DNA of 64,000 bases from Herminiimonas sp. (GTDB lineage: Bacteria; Pseudomonadota; Gammaproteobacteria; Burkholderiales; Burkholderiaceae), in contig NZ_JAURVN010000019.1 in the NCBI RefSeq assembly GCF_030655415.1, positions 1 through 64,000 on the forward strand, written 5' to 3'. A program made the position numbers and the translations under genes. Positions 27,483 through 36,621 of this stretch are shown in pieces (within the stretch, counting starts at the first letter, position 1; every line of letters begins with the position of its first letter). Below the pieces are notes generated by a model. The model worked only from the letters and a program-made list of their open reading frames with translations, was not told the DNA's origin and searched no databases.

Positions 27483-29207
27483 ATGTCTTCATTAACCAAG
27501 TGCCCGACGGGCATAAGAGGACTCGACGAAATAACCAATGGCGGTCTCCCGCTCGCGCGACCTACTTTAATATGCGGAAACGCCGGTTGCGGCAAGACCA
27601 TAGTCGGTATGGAATTTTTGTTACATGGCGCACTTGAATATAACGATCCCGGTGTCTTCGTTTCCTTTGAGGAGACCGCCGGAGAACTGGCACTTAATTT
27701 TGCTTCACTCGGTTATGACTTGGCTGACCTTACTGCCAGATCACTGATCTCAGTCGACTACGTTTCTATCGACCGAAGTGAAATCGAAGAAACCGGAGAA
27801 TACGACCTGGACGGATTATTTATCCGTTTAGGCCATGCAATAGACACTATCGGTGCCAAGCGCGTCGTACTCGATACCATAGAAGTTCTCTTTTCAGGTC
27901 TATCCAACACAAACATCCTGCGTGCGGAATTGCGCCGATTGTTCCGCTGGCTAAAAGATAAAGGTGTCACAGCAGTCATCACAGGTGAACGTGGTGAGGG
28001 GATGCTGACTCGTTATGGCTTGGAAGAATATGTCGCCGATTGTGTAATTCTGCTCGACCTTCGTGTCAGAGAACAAATTGCGACCCGCCGTTTGCGTATC
28101 GTCAAATATCGTGGGACTACACATGGGACAGATGAGTATCCTTTCCTGATCGATGAAAGCGGAATATCGATTCTTCCCCTGACTTCATTAGGACTCAATC
28201 ACGAAGTAACGAATGAGCGCGTATCGAGCGGTATACCGCGACTCGATCACATGCTAAGTGAATTCGGGTATTACCGTGGAAGTACCATCTTAGTATCCGG
28301 TACGCCTGGATCAGGCAAGTCCACGATCTGTGCAAATTTTATCGACTCTGCTTGCAGGCGCGGTGAACGTTGTGTGTACTTCTCATTTGAAGAATCAGCC
28401 CCGCAAATCATTCGCAACATGCAGTCGGTAGGTCTTGACCTAGCGCAGTGGGTTGAACAAGGTCTCCTACAATTCCACACCTCACGCCCTTCTTTGCACG
28501 GACTGGAAATGCATCTGGTCATCATGCACAAGCTGATCGCCGATTTCAAACCGTCCATTGTGGCTGTTGATCCTATCTCAAATCTGACGGCTGTCGGTTC
28601 TGGTAGCGAAGCTAAATCGATGCTGACCCGCCTCGTCGATTTTCTCAAAATGAAACAGATTACGGTGATGTTCAGCGACTTAACGCATGCCGGCTCTCCA
28701 AGTGAATCCATCAACGAAGAAATTTCTTCGCTCATCGATACTTGGCTCTGCGTACGCGACCTTGAACATAAAGGTGAGCGAAACCGCGGCCTGCATATTC
28801 GAAAATCGCGCGGCATGTCCCACTCAAACCAGATTCGTGAGTTTTTATTGAGCAATGCTGGTGTCGACTTGGTAGACGTGTATTTAGGACCAGACGGCGT
28901 ACTTACAGGTACTGCTCGCTTGATACAGGAGTCTCTGGAAACATCGAGCGCATTATCTCGGCAGCAGGAATTGCAACGACAGAAGCGTGAACATGAGCGT
29001 AGACGCGATGCAGTCGGTGCCAATATCGTTGCCCTGCAAGCAGAATATGACAATATTGATGAGGCACTTAAAATCGTCGCCGAAGATGAAACCCTTTATC
29101 AGCAGGTGCTCGTCTCCGATCGTGCGGACATGGCACATATTCGCAAAGCGGACGCTTTTAAACTTAAAGATCATGAGATCAAGCGCGATGCAGAGCAGCC
29201 ATTATGA
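27483..29207 (+). CDS. kaiC: KaiC circadian-clock-type ATPase/autokinase
   Basis: About 574 residues, with two RecA-like domains. Numbering from a TTG at 27465 (six codons earlier), the N-terminal domain has Walker A GNAGCGKT (38-45) and catalytic EE (69-70). The C-terminal domain has GTPGSGKS (279-286) and EE (309-310). The segment [12 protein letters not shown] has S421-S422 where Synechococcus KaiC has its S431/T432 phosphosites. A charged coiled-coil extension (about 495-570) makes it longer than the 519-residue cyanobacterial protein. It overlaps kaiB by four bases. No kaiA is present, as is usual outside cyanobacteria. KaiB and a GGDEF/EAL protein follow in one operon. The ATG is chosen over the TTG, which has GGGG upstream; the choice is uncertain. 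Confidence 0.9.
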   Translation: MSSLTKCPTGIRGLDEITNGGLPLARPTLICGNAGCGKTIVGMEFLLHGALEYNDPGVFVSFEETAGELALNFASLGYDLADLTARSLISVDYVSIDRSEIEETGEYDLDGLFIRLGHAIDTIGAKRVVLDTIEVLFSGLSNTNILRAELRRLFRWLKDKGVTAVITGERGEGMLTRYGLEEYVADCVILLDLRVREQIATRRLRIVKYRGTTHGTDEYPFLIDESGISILPLTSLGLNHEVTNERVSSGIPRLDHMLSEFGYYRGSTILVSGTPGSGKSTICANFIDSACRRGERCVYFSFEESAPQIIRNMQSVGLDLAQWVEQGLLQFHTSRPSLHGLEMHLVIMHKLIADFKPSIVAVDPISNLTAVGSGSEAKSMLTRLVDFLKMKQITVMFSDLTHAGSPSESINEEISSLIDTWLCVRDLEHKGERNRGLHIRKSRGMSHSNQIREFLLSNAGVDLVDVYLGPDGVLTGTARLIQESLETSSALSRQQELQRQKREHERRRDAVGANIVALQAEYDNIDEALKIVAEDETLYQQVLVSDRADMAHIRKADAFKLKDHEIKRDAEQPL

Positions 29208-29524
29208 ACATAAGTGACAGTTCTGATACTTCGCCAACAACTGAATTGAAGTTGCGTCTGTATGTAGCCGGACAATCACCAAAATCCGTATTGGCTATCG
29301 CAAATCTAAAAAAAATCTGCGAGACATACATTAAAGGTCCCTATTTCATTGAAGTCGTTGATCTGCTGGAAAACCCCCATCTTGCAAAGCACGATCAGAT
29401 TCTTGCGATACCGACCGTTGTCAGGTCGTTGCCGCAACCGGTCAGAAAAATTATTGGCGATTTATCGAACACTTCACGCGTTTTGGCGGGCCTGAACATT
29501 CCAGTACTGGCGTTGGGGTCATGA
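29204..29524 (+). CDS. kaiB: KaiB clock protein
   Basis: 106 residues with thioredoxin-like KaiB sequence: [35 protein letters not shown] and [21 protein letters not shown], with the IPT cis-proline region and the family end. It binds KaiC after a fold switch in cyanobacteria. The start overlaps the kaiC stop by four bases (ATGA), so the two are translated together. The N-terminus has about a 15-residue Ser/Thr-rich lead not found in short KaiB proteins. Confidence 0.93.
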   Translation: MNISDSSDTSPTTELKLRLYVAGQSPKSVLAIANLKKICETYIKGPYFIEVVDLLENPHLAKHDQILAIPTVVRSLPQPVRKIIGDLSNTSRVLAGLNIPVLALGS

Positions 29525-29549
29525 TTGCAACTTCACTTTGCGGATCAAA

Positions 29550-31061
29550 ATGAACCATTCAGACCGCCTATCTGTCTCCGATATCAATGATATTGAAGAA
29601 CTGCGTGCTCGTCTTAAAGAGGCGGAAGATACGCTGGATGCGCTGCGTGGCGGTTGTGTTGACGCACTGGTTGTGAGCGATGAAGATGGCCACAAAGTCT
29701 TCTCGCTTAAAAACACGCTTGAGGACATGGAACAGCATAAGCAATATGAAGCTAGACTCGATTATCAAGCCAACTACGACGCGTTGACTGGCCTGGCAAA
29801 CCGACATCGTTTACAAGATCGACTGCAGCAGGCCTTGATCAGTGCAGAACGTTACGGTCATCGGGTAGCTGTTGCCTTCATCGACCTAGATCAATTTAAA
29901 TTTATTAACGACAGTCTCGGCCATCATATTGGCGATCAAATGCTCAAAACCATTGCGCACCGGCTGCTGGCATGTCTGCGTGAAGGCGACACTGTCGCAC
30001 GGCAAGGAGGAGATGAGTTCGTGCTCGTAATCGATCACGCTGACGAATTGATTATCTCGCTGATTATGCCAAAGCTACTTGAGTCGATCTCGGCGCCAAT
30101 CATGATTGACGGTAATGAACTGGAGGTTACCTGCAGTATTGGCTTCAGTATTTTTCCGATCGATGGCGAGGACGCTACGACGCTTTTAAAAAATGCTGAT
30201 GCGGCAATGTATCGTGCGAAGGAGGAGGGGCGAAACAACTTCCAGTTTTACACGCCCGAATTGAATCGCAAAATCACGAACCGTCTGACCCTGCAATCGA
30301 AGCTGCGACATGCACTGGATCGAGATGAATTTTTTTTGCATTATCAACCTAAAGTCAATTTGCATAATGGCACAATTGTCGGTGTAGAGGCCCTAGTGCG
30401 CTGGAAACATGAAGACTCAATCATATCGCCGGCAGAGTTTATTCCACTCGCGGAGGAAATTGGTCTGATCGTGCCGATTGGAGAATGGGTACTGCGAACC
30501 GCTTGCGCACAAAACAGAGCATGGCAATTGGCGCATTTGCCAAGTATCACCGTATCAGTCAATTTGTCCGCACGCCAATTCAGAGAGAAGAATCTGGCAA
30601 GAATGGTAGAGCAGGCTCTGCGGGACTCGGATCTTGATGCCATTTATCTCGATCTTGAGCTTACTGAAAGCATGATCATGCAAAACGCAGATGCCGCTAT
30701 CTTGGTACTGCGTGAGTTGAACAATATGGGCATTAGCATCTCAATCGACGACTTTGGTACCGGTTACTCTAGTTTGAGTTATCTGACTCGTTTTCCAATT
30801 GATGTGTTGAAAATCGATCGTTCTTTCGTTGACGACATTGCCAGCGAAGATGGCGCCGCCATCGTAGAAGCGATCATTTCTCTCGCGCATATTTTGAAGC
30901 TGAAGGTAGTTGCCGAAGGCGTGGAAACGGAAGCACAACTAAAATATTTGCGTCGGCACCATTGCGACGAAATACAAGGCTACTTATACAGTCCCCCTAT
31001 TTCTGCGGACGCGATCGGGATGATGTTAAAAGCACCATCCTGGAACTTGCCTTCAATATAA
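29550..31061 (+). CDS. GGDEF-EAL c-di-GMP protein encoded in the kaiCB operon
   Basis: 503 residues, soluble. An N-terminal coiled coil (about 11-35) runs into [11 protein letters not shown], a PAS-like lead found before sensor domains. GGDEF (153-157) has an RxxD inhibition site REGD at 144-147. The EAL domain has EALVR at 280 and the catalytic set [34 protein letters not shown] and IQGYLYSPP. Both halves look active. The ATG follows the kaiB stop by 25 bases, with GCGGATC ahead of it. Co-transcription with kaiBC suggests that KaiC or KaiB state controls c-di-GMP level, which is inference. Confidence 0.9.
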   Translation: MNHSDRLSVSDINDIEELRARLKEAEDTLDALRGGCVDALVVSDEDGHKVFSLKNTLEDMEQHKQYEARLDYQANYDALTGLANRHRLQDRLQQALISAERYGHRVAVAFIDLDQFKFINDSLGHHIGDQMLKTIAHRLLACLREGDTVARQGGDEFVLVIDHADELIISLIMPKLLESISAPIMIDGNELEVTCSIGFSIFPIDGEDATTLLKNADAAMYRAKEEGRNNFQFYTPELNRKITNRLTLQSKLRHALDRDEFFLHYQPKVNLHNGTIVGVEALVRWKHEDSIISPAEFIPLAEEIGLIVPIGEWVLRTACAQNRAWQLAHLPSITVSVNLSARQFREKNLARMVEQALRDSDLDAIYLDLELTESMIMQNADAAILVLRELNNMGISISIDDFGTGYSSLSYLTRFPIDVLKIDRSFVDDIASEDGAAIVEAIISLAHILKLKVVAEGVETEAQLKYLRRHHCDEIQGYLYSPPISADAIGMMLKAPSWNLPSI

Positions 31062-31325
31062 TAAGTGCACCAAAATGCTCGCGAACAACACGGATGTTCA
31101 AAATATTTTCTTCAAAGACTTGGTCACCAAGCGCGCCAGCGTCTAACGCCCATTTTGCTAATTGACGACGTTTGGATGTCCGCTTTGGGTCGGAAGCACA
31201 CGTCTGCTAACGGCCAAAAGCGGACGCTCGATACCAATCGTTGAAACGCGGGGATATCAAGAGCTATCGGTTTTTTGATTGAAAAATCTGAGGGCTGTAT
31301 TCGGTTCTGCCTACAAGATTTGTTA
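31062..31325. other. Spacer with a full-length dispersed inverted repeat
   Basis: Convergent spacer between the kai operon and a small minus-strand gene. It carries the most complete copy of the repeat (31176-31225). Confidence 0.45.
31176..31225. repeat. Dispersed TGTCCGCTTTGGG inverted repeat, most complete copy
   Basis: GTCCGCTTTGG and CCAAAAGCGGAC form the ends of an approximately 50-base inverted repeat. Partial copies lie at 24284-24305, 26507-26522, 32672-32695 and 38249-38272, all between genes in the 24-38 kb zone. Confidence 0.55.
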
Positions 31326-31529
31326 TTAGATCACTTCAAAACCGTCGATGGTGTCTTGACCGTGCGAGGTAACGGTATAACTTGCCATCTCTTCAGGCGG
31401 CGTTTTCTTCGCTTCAAAGTGATCCTTTGCAGCTTTAAGGACTGATAGATCGTTCTCACCCTTTACCAAGACTTGATGTAGAGGTTTATTGCCTCCTTCT
31501 TTGTAGAACGATACCAAGTAGTTTTCCAT
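31326..31529 (-). CDS. Small hypothetical protein, 67 residues
   Basis: Starts MENYLVSFYKEGGNKPLHQV with AGAGAGA a few bases before the ATG. The sequence is hydrophilic, without a signal peptide or membrane helix. It has a mixed beta/alpha pattern (LVSFYKEGG, then KAAKDHFEAKK, then YTVTSHGQDTIDGFEVI). No family is recognised. It lies downstream of a receiver gene on the same strand, 72 bases after its stop, and may be co-transcribed. Confidence 0.65.
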   Translation of the reverse strand: MENYLVSFYKEGGNKPLHQVLVKGENDLSVLKAAKDHFEAKKTPPEEMASYTVTSHGQDTIDGFEVI

Positions 31530-31601
31530 TTCAATCTCTCTGCTTATTATTTTGATGCAGCAATTCGACCGCTACTGACATCATTTCTTTAGTTGCTATG
31601 G

Positions 31602-31976
31602 CTACTTATCCCACTCGCACCTAGTATTTTCCAACGCTTTATCGATAATGCCCATCAGCCTTTCAAAGTCGAAAGGCTTACCTAATATGTATCCTGTAAG
31701 TGGGTCGGATACCGGTGTAAATCCAGTCATGAAAACGAATGGAATTGAGTGATACCGGGAATCATTTTGTACAAACTGTCGGAATTCTGTCCCTCTCGTA
31801 TCCGGCATCATGACGTCCGAGATGATCAAGTCAATTTTGTTTGTCTCAAGCTGCGATTGTGCCTTCTTGACCGAATTGGCTGTTACAACATTGAAGCCAT
31901 GCAGGGTAAGCACATCTTCTAAGATGGCAAGAATATCAACTTCGTCGTCAACAACGAGTATCGTGCATTTCGTAAT
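31602..31976 (-). CDS. Lone receiver-domain response regulator with no normal start codon
   Basis: The open frame encodes a full CheY-like receiver: TILVVDDEVDILAILEDV (acidic pocket), phospho-acceptor Asp in LIISDVMMPD, the switch region FMTGF and the conserved Lys in LGKPFDF. There is no output domain. The acidic-pocket part lies upstream of the only conventional in-frame start (GTG at 31913). The frame is open up to a TAA near 32030 without ATG, GTG or TTG. An ATT at 31976 could start it. An ATG at 31968 is out of frame by one base, which hints at a one-base deletion. It may therefore be damaged. Confidence 0.5.
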   Translation of the reverse strand: MTKCTILVVDDEVDILAILEDVLTLHGFNVVTANSVKKAQSQLETNKIDLIISDVMMPDTRGTEFRQFVQNDSRYHSIPFVFMTGFTPVSDPLTGYILGKPFDFERLMGIIDKALENTRCEWDK

Positions 31977-32232
31977 TAGCGTCCGATATCGATAATGCGC
32001 GATTACAGCACAGACAAATTCGCAGATCGGTTAAGTAATTCACATTGCCTACCATCACACAAGTTGACGACGGTTCATCGTTGCCGTCTGATACGGGCCA
32101 GAAACAGACATATAGTTCCACGACGCACACATGAAATGCGATCTACCAACTCGACCAGACATGTCGTAAGTATTCTTTACGCATCTCAAGGGCAATGCCT
32201 GCTATGGTGAGTCGAGACGCTTAGGAGCCATT

Positions 32233-32535
32233 ATGCAAAAAGATGCAGCGATAGTTAATTACTACAAAGCGACGCCGGTCTTTGATCAGAGCACTCTCCC
32301 TAAAAAGCTTCAGACATCGCATCAAACTAAAGTCGGTACGTGGGGTGTCATTCGTGTACTTGAAGGCAGCGTCTGCTATGTCATAGAAGGTACGGGTGAC
32401 ATTCAAATTCTGACACGTGTTTGCTCAGGTCTCGTTTTACCAGAACAGCGCCATCATGTTGAGACGATGGGTGATATGCGCATGCGTGTCGAGTTCTACG
32501 ATCATCTCCCGTCAACAGAAGAACAGAACCCCTGA
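32233..32535 (+). CDS. DUF1971 (YeaR/TehB-like cupin) protein
   Basis: 100 residues with a single small beta-barrel. The core KVGTWGVIRVLEGSVCYVIE, the segment GLVLPEQRHHVETMG and the end MRVEFYD match the DUF1971 family, which includes E. coli YeaR and a domain linked to tellurite-resistance proteins. The two His residues of RHHVE could bind metal. Function is not established. A strong TAGGAG precedes the ATG. It stands alone, divergent from the receiver gene. Confidence 0.8.
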   Translation: MQKDAAIVNYYKATPVFDQSTLPKKLQTSHQTKVGTWGVIRVLEGSVCYVIEGTGDIQILTRVCSGLVLPEQRHHVETMGDMRMRVEFYDHLPSTEEQNP

Positions 32536-32868
32536 GCATTACAAATATCTTTGGCTTTATCTGGCGTTGCTGCTCACCTTATCGTTCGCGACGTTACTGA
32601 GGACAGCTAGCAGAATTTATCGGCAAGCCCCCTGATGCCCTATCAAGATGTCCGGTAATTGAACCTGAGCCATGTCCGCTTTGGGCTAAAAGCAATGTTT
32701 ATAATCAAACCGAACGAGTTGTAAGAACCGAGTAGGAGCTCATTCAGATTCGATTTGGGTTGGCGCAGCTTGTCCTACATTCGATTAAGACTAATGATGG
32801 CAGCATGTAGTCGTTTTGATTTGTCGCTTGGTGTTACGGTGAAGACACTTGATAAATCGAAAGAATTC
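32536..32868. other. Gene-free stretch with a partial dispersed repeat
   Basis: 333 bases, no gene supported. ATGTCCGCTTTGGGC at 32672-32686 is a partial copy of the dispersed repeat. Confidence 0.4.
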
Positions 32869-33309
32869 ATGAATGTCGTTCTAATTGAAGACTCCGCTTC
32901 CATAAAGGAGCAACTCTGCGATCTGCTTGCAAACCTGACAAATGTTTGTGTAGTCGGTCACGCTGACAGTGAAGAGGGGGCGTTAAATCTTATTCAGGAT
33001 TTAACACCTGATTTGGTACTCCTCGATATCTCCCTGCGCACAGGCAATGGGATTAATGTTCTTCGCCGTTTAAAAAACGGGGTTTCGACCCCGCCTGGAT
33101 CGTTGCCATTAATCGCGATGCTATCAAACAAGTCCGATCATTATCGTAAGATGACCGCCGCACTTGGTGCCGACGCCTATTTCGACAAGTCTCTTCAGAT
33201 TGAGCAAGCGCTTCAACAAATTCAATGTTGGGCCGACGATCCAAGTCATCCTCCATATTTAGGCCGCCACTGGTCATTTGATGCGTTAACAGATCAGATC
33301 GCTGTTTAG
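32869..33309 (+). CDS. Lone receiver-domain response regulator
   Basis: About 146 residues. A receiver with acidic ED in VVLIEDSASI, phospho-acceptor Asp in LVLLDISLRTGNG, Ser in AMLSNKSD and Lys in AYFDKS. The pattern is like the receivers of NarL-type regulators, but the DNA-binding domain is missing; a short tail of about 25 residues follows. The ATG at 32869 is preferred, with GAAAGAA upstream; earlier in-frame starts would add a long unrelated N-terminus. It may act as a phosphate sink or protein-interaction regulator for nearby kinases, which is inference. Confidence 0.8.
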   Translation: MNVVLIEDSASIKEQLCDLLANLTNVCVVGHADSEEGALNLIQDLTPDLVLLDISLRTGNGINVLRRLKNGVSTPPGSLPLIAMLSNKSDHYRKMTAALGADAYFDKSLQIEQALQQIQCWADDPSHPPYLGRHWSFDALTDQIAV

Positions 33310-33661
33310 CGGTGTTCACTAAATGTATATATCTAAACCTTTACAGTCGGGATCTTATTGGATGCCGTTATGCCTACTGAATGCCTGCTTTAGTGCAAAA
33401 GCAAGCTACCACGACGAAAAATAATCAGCTTATTTGGGTTTCGCGATGATACGCAAAGGTAAAAAATAACATTGATAGTTGACTTCCAACCAATACGAAC
33501 ATGCCTTGCCTTGATTTTTGTTTTAGCTAATTGTAAAAAATGGCAATTCATCTTCAAAATAAATTTAAGGCTGGGACTTTAGACAATGCGAGCAGTCTTC
33601 AGAGAAACGTTCGTCAATCAAAGAGTAATAATCCGCAAATTAACTCAGTAATTGGACTGCC
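33310..33661. other. Gene-free spacer before the diguanylate cyclase
   Basis: 352 AT-rich bases with no gene, repeat or clear promoter recognised. Confidence 0.35.
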
Positions 33662-34441
33662 ATGACTATCGACCGACGCTGTTCCGGGATTTCTGACCGA
33701 CGTGATTTGTTGACTGAAAAAACTCTGGACGCTGAGACACGAACGAGCGAATCGTCAAAAAACGATAACAGTGAGAATACCCACGAAAAATTGACAACCG
33801 ATAGCTTCAACCAGCAACTGGTTCAAGCAAATGAGAACTTGATAATCGCCTCAATCAAATGTCAGACCATCGCCGAGAATCTGGAGAAGTCGAGCGCACA
33901 AATGATACATTTGGCTAACCATGATTTTTTGACTGAACTGCCCAACCGTATGCAGCTAAATGACCGGATTGGCCAAGCGATCCTGCTGGCAAAACGTGAT
34001 AAAAGCAGACTGGCAGTGTTGTTTTTGGATCTCGACAAGTTTAAGGCGGTTAATGATTCCTATGGACATGGAATGGGCGACAAGCTTCTGCAATCTGTCG
34101 CTGCGCGCCTTCAAAACGCTATTCGTAGCAGTGATACTGCCAGCCGGCAGGGCGGTGATGAATTCATTCTGTTGCTTTCCAATATTGGGGACAAAGACAG
34201 TTTGTGCCGAACGATTAAAGAAATACAGCAGATCATTTCCGCTTCTTACCTCATTGCGGAAACCAATATATGTATCGGCTCTGCTATTGGCGTGAGTGTC
34301 TTTCCAGAGCATGGGGAAGATACACAAACATTAATCCATTGTGCAGACATTGCGATGTACTACGCCAAGCAGCGAGGACCTAACCAATATGAGATTTTCA
34401 ACCCAGACATACATAACGCTTCTACTGCCGGGCTTGAATAA
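33662..34441 (+). CDS. Soluble diguanylate cyclase (GGDEF)
   Basis: 259 residues. An N-terminal 80 residues are hydrophilic and coiled-coil-like (SFNQQLVQANENLIIASIK). The GGDEF domain follows, with DFLTELPNR, LFLDLDKFKAVND, GGDEF at 164-168 and an RxxD inhibition site RSSD at 155-158. All catalytic residues appear present, so it should make c-di-GMP from GTP. It has no EAL domain and no sensor domain or membrane helix, so regulation is likely through protein contact. It stands alone between a receiver gene and the convergent KaiC-like gene. Confidence 0.88.
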   Translation: MTIDRRCSGISDRRDLLTEKTLDAETRTSESSKNDNSENTHEKLTTDSFNQQLVQANENLIIASIKCQTIAENLEKSSAQMIHLANHDFLTELPNRMQLNDRIGQAILLAKRDKSRLAVLFLDLDKFKAVNDSYGHGMGDKLLQSVAARLQNAIRSSDTASRQGGDEFILLLSNIGDKDSLCRTIKEIQQIISASYLIAETNICIGSAIGVSVFPEHGEDTQTLIHCADIAMYYAKQRGPNQYEIFNPDIHNASTAGLE

Positions 34442-34653
34442 AACCAAGGGAATTCATCAATATTCACGTTTTCTGAAATAGAACGCTTGCCGTGGATCCC
34501 GTGTTTTTGATAATGAAAGTAGTAGGTTTGCTATGGGCCAAAAACCGACATAGGTATCAATTCTCTCTTGGGGAGGACTCTATCGAGATAGTATATTTCC
34601 GACCTATACAAGTATGTATTGCATCCGCCGCAAGTCCACTAGGTTTGGCTGAG

Positions 34654-36102
34654 CTAAATCTTCTTAACATCACCAGATAAAATTCCCTGGTAATCTGTTA
34701 AGGGTTCACCAATGGTGAGATTGTCTCCATCAATATCGAAGAAGCGAATGTCTTTGCTATGCGCACTGGCCCGTACCTTCACCACAGAGATCACGCGCTT
34801 GAATTGCCCAGTAATTTCGACATAACGTTGCATGATAATTGCATCAGCAAGAAAAGCATTGCCATGCGAACTGAAACGCAAGGCAGTGTATTGATCTTCC
34901 AGTTCTGCCGTCATCAACACGGTAACACCCATACCGGTCAACACAGCAACAAGTCGGTAAAGCGCCTCGCGGAAATCTTCACGAAATACGGATGCTAACG
35001 CTAACTCGAAACCAGATAGGGAATCTATCACGACGCGCTTGGCCTTCATGCGTGTAATCATCGCAACCAGATCATGCAGAATTTCATCTATAGACAAATC
35101 AAGTGTGCGCGTATCGATCACACCAACTTGGCCGCTTTCGACTAGCGTGGTCAATTTGTGACTGAGGAGTTGATTCGGACTCTTCTCAAACGCGGCAATA
35201 ACACCAGGCTCACCGGCATGCACACCTTCTGCGAGGAACTGCGTTGCCAGTACAGTTTTACCTGAGCCAGAAGGACCAACCAGTAACAAGGAATAACCAG
35301 CCGGTAGTCCGCCGCCCATCATTTCATCCAACGCTGGGACGCCTACTGACAAACGCTTATCACCTGAAATTTTGATATCACCTGTTGTACTGGATTTCAC
35401 CAGTGCACGCGGGAAAACTTCGACGCCATCATCGTTGATGCGAAATGTATGCACACCGGGACTCTGTGCTTGTCCGCGCATCTTGACGACTTGTATCTTG
35501 CGCACCATCGCATCGCGATGAACCAGTTGGGACATCCAGATAATGCCATCGGCAACAGTGAAGACCGGGCTGGATTCCGCTTCAGGAGCCAGATATTCAC
35601 CAATCAAAAAAGTCGTCGCCTGCCAACTCGTCATCTGCATACCCAATTGCTGTACGAAATGTTCCAGACCAGAGACACCTGGCTCTTTGGCTTTTGCAGA
35701 TTGCGCAACTGAGCGAAATGAATCGACGAAAACCAGACTAGGCGAAAAAATTTCTACTTCCTGCGCAATGCGCGCCAAGACACGATCAAAGTTCCCATCC
35801 AGCAGATCTGCCGCAAGATTGACGAACTTGATTGAGCTATTGAGCTTATCAATCTCGAAAAAGGGAAATTGCTGCTGGTAACGCAACATCTTGATGGGCG
35901 ACTCACCTAGCACGGTAAAGAACAGCGCACGACGATCAGGATTGGCCAACGAAAACATGATCTGATGTGCGAGCGTGGTTTTTCCACTGCCCGGTGTACC
36001 CGCCAAAAGATTGAATGAAAATTCCGGAAGACCACCACCCAGCAGATCGTCCAAACCAGGTACGCCTGTTGCCAAGCGGCGTATGGTTACTTTGTTACTC
36101 AT
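34654..36102 (-). CDS. KaiC-like two-domain ATPase (RAD55/RecA superfamily)
   Basis: 482 residues with two RecA-like domains: Walker A GTPGSGKT at 35-42 and GPSGSGKT in the second half. It is clearly related to KaiC but differs from the clock form. The catalytic Glu pair is changed (TVLGESP in the first domain, AFEKSP in the second), and no phosphosite pair is evident. It is thus a distinct KaiC-like signalling ATPase. Its start shares one base with the stop of the 138-residue gene (TAATG), which implies translational coupling. A hybrid histidine kinase lies further upstream on the same strand. The function is unknown; related proteins occur beside sensor kinases. Confidence 0.85.
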   Translation of the reverse strand: MSNKVTIRRLATGVPGLDDLLGGGLPEFSFNLLAGTPGSGKTTLAHQIMFSLANPDRRALFFTVLGESPIKMLRYQQQFPFFEIDKLNSSIKFVNLAADLLDGNFDRVLARIAQEVEIFSPSLVFVDSFRSVAQSAKAKEPGVSGLEHFVQQLGMQMTSWQATTFLIGEYLAPEAESSPVFTVADGIIWMSQLVHRDAMVRKIQVVKMRGQAQSPGVHTFRINDDGVEVFPRALVKSSTTGDIKISGDKRLSVGVPALDEMMGGGLPAGYSLLLVGPSGSGKTVLATQFLAEGVHAGEPGVIAAFEKSPNQLLSHKLTTLVESGQVGVIDTRTLDLSIDEILHDLVAMITRMKAKRVVIDSLSGFELALASVFREDFREALYRLVAVLTGMGVTVLMTAELEDQYTALRFSSHGNAFLADAIIMQRYVEITGQFKRVISVVKVRASAHSKDIRFFDIDGDNLTIGEPLTDYQGILSGDVKKI

Positions 36103-36518
36103 TATGGAAGTTCCTTCACAACTGTATCCAAAGCGTCATCACCCCAGGCCGAACGTAAAATACTGGATGTCAAAAGCTCGCCAATTAACAAGGCTAGTAT
36201 GTCGATAAAAATAATTAGCAAAGCAGCACTTGCTTCACCGGCGTTTGCAGCATCTTGTCCTGCAAGACATTTTTTGAGATCCACAAAATCGGAACTGTTT
36301 TGCGGCAGTGTGGAATCGGGCGCCATCCATGGGAAAGTTGCGCCGGTAAGGTGCAGGCTTCTTTTATAAAGCGAATGGAAGCCACCTTCACCTATGATAG
36401 AAATTAGCTCACGAGCCAGCTTTTCCCATAGTTGTATGGAAGTTTCAATTACTGCTTCAGGCCGTTGCATGACGGCTCTTTTTATCATTTGATCCCGTTG
36501 CGGGCGGATTGTTGTCAT
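36102..36518 (-). CDS. Hypothetical 138-residue protein coupled to the KaiC-like ATPase
   Basis: MTTIRPQRDQMIKRAVMQRP begins a mostly helical protein with one hydrophobic segment near 98-117 (SAALLIIFIDILALLIGELL), which could be a buried or membrane helix. No family is recognised. The stop overlaps the KaiC-like start. The segment IIGEGGFHSLYKRSLHLTG looks conserved in style but was not assigned. Stoichiometric production with a KaiC-like ATPase suggests a partner protein. It is placed where a KaiA- or KaiB-like modulator might be, but it shows no sequence likeness to either. Confidence 0.7.
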   Translation of the reverse strand: MTTIRPQRDQMIKRAVMQRPEAVIETSIQLWEKLARELISIIGEGGFHSLYKRSLHLTGATFPWMAPDSTLPQNSSDFVDLKKCLAGQDAANAGEASAALLIIFIDILALLIGELLTSSILRSAWGDDALDTVVKELP

Positions 36519-36621
36519 AGATTAATTGTGATCGCGGTACAACGACAAGAACGATGGGTCAATGTGTCAGCACCAATCAAACTCAAATACATCTCTGAAT
36601 TTGATCTGAATAAACAGAGCC

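Noticed and set aside
28271..29053. 260-residue minus-strand ORF within kaiC
   Set aside because: A shadow frame rich in Arg, Ser and Cys; the plus strand encodes a complete KaiC.
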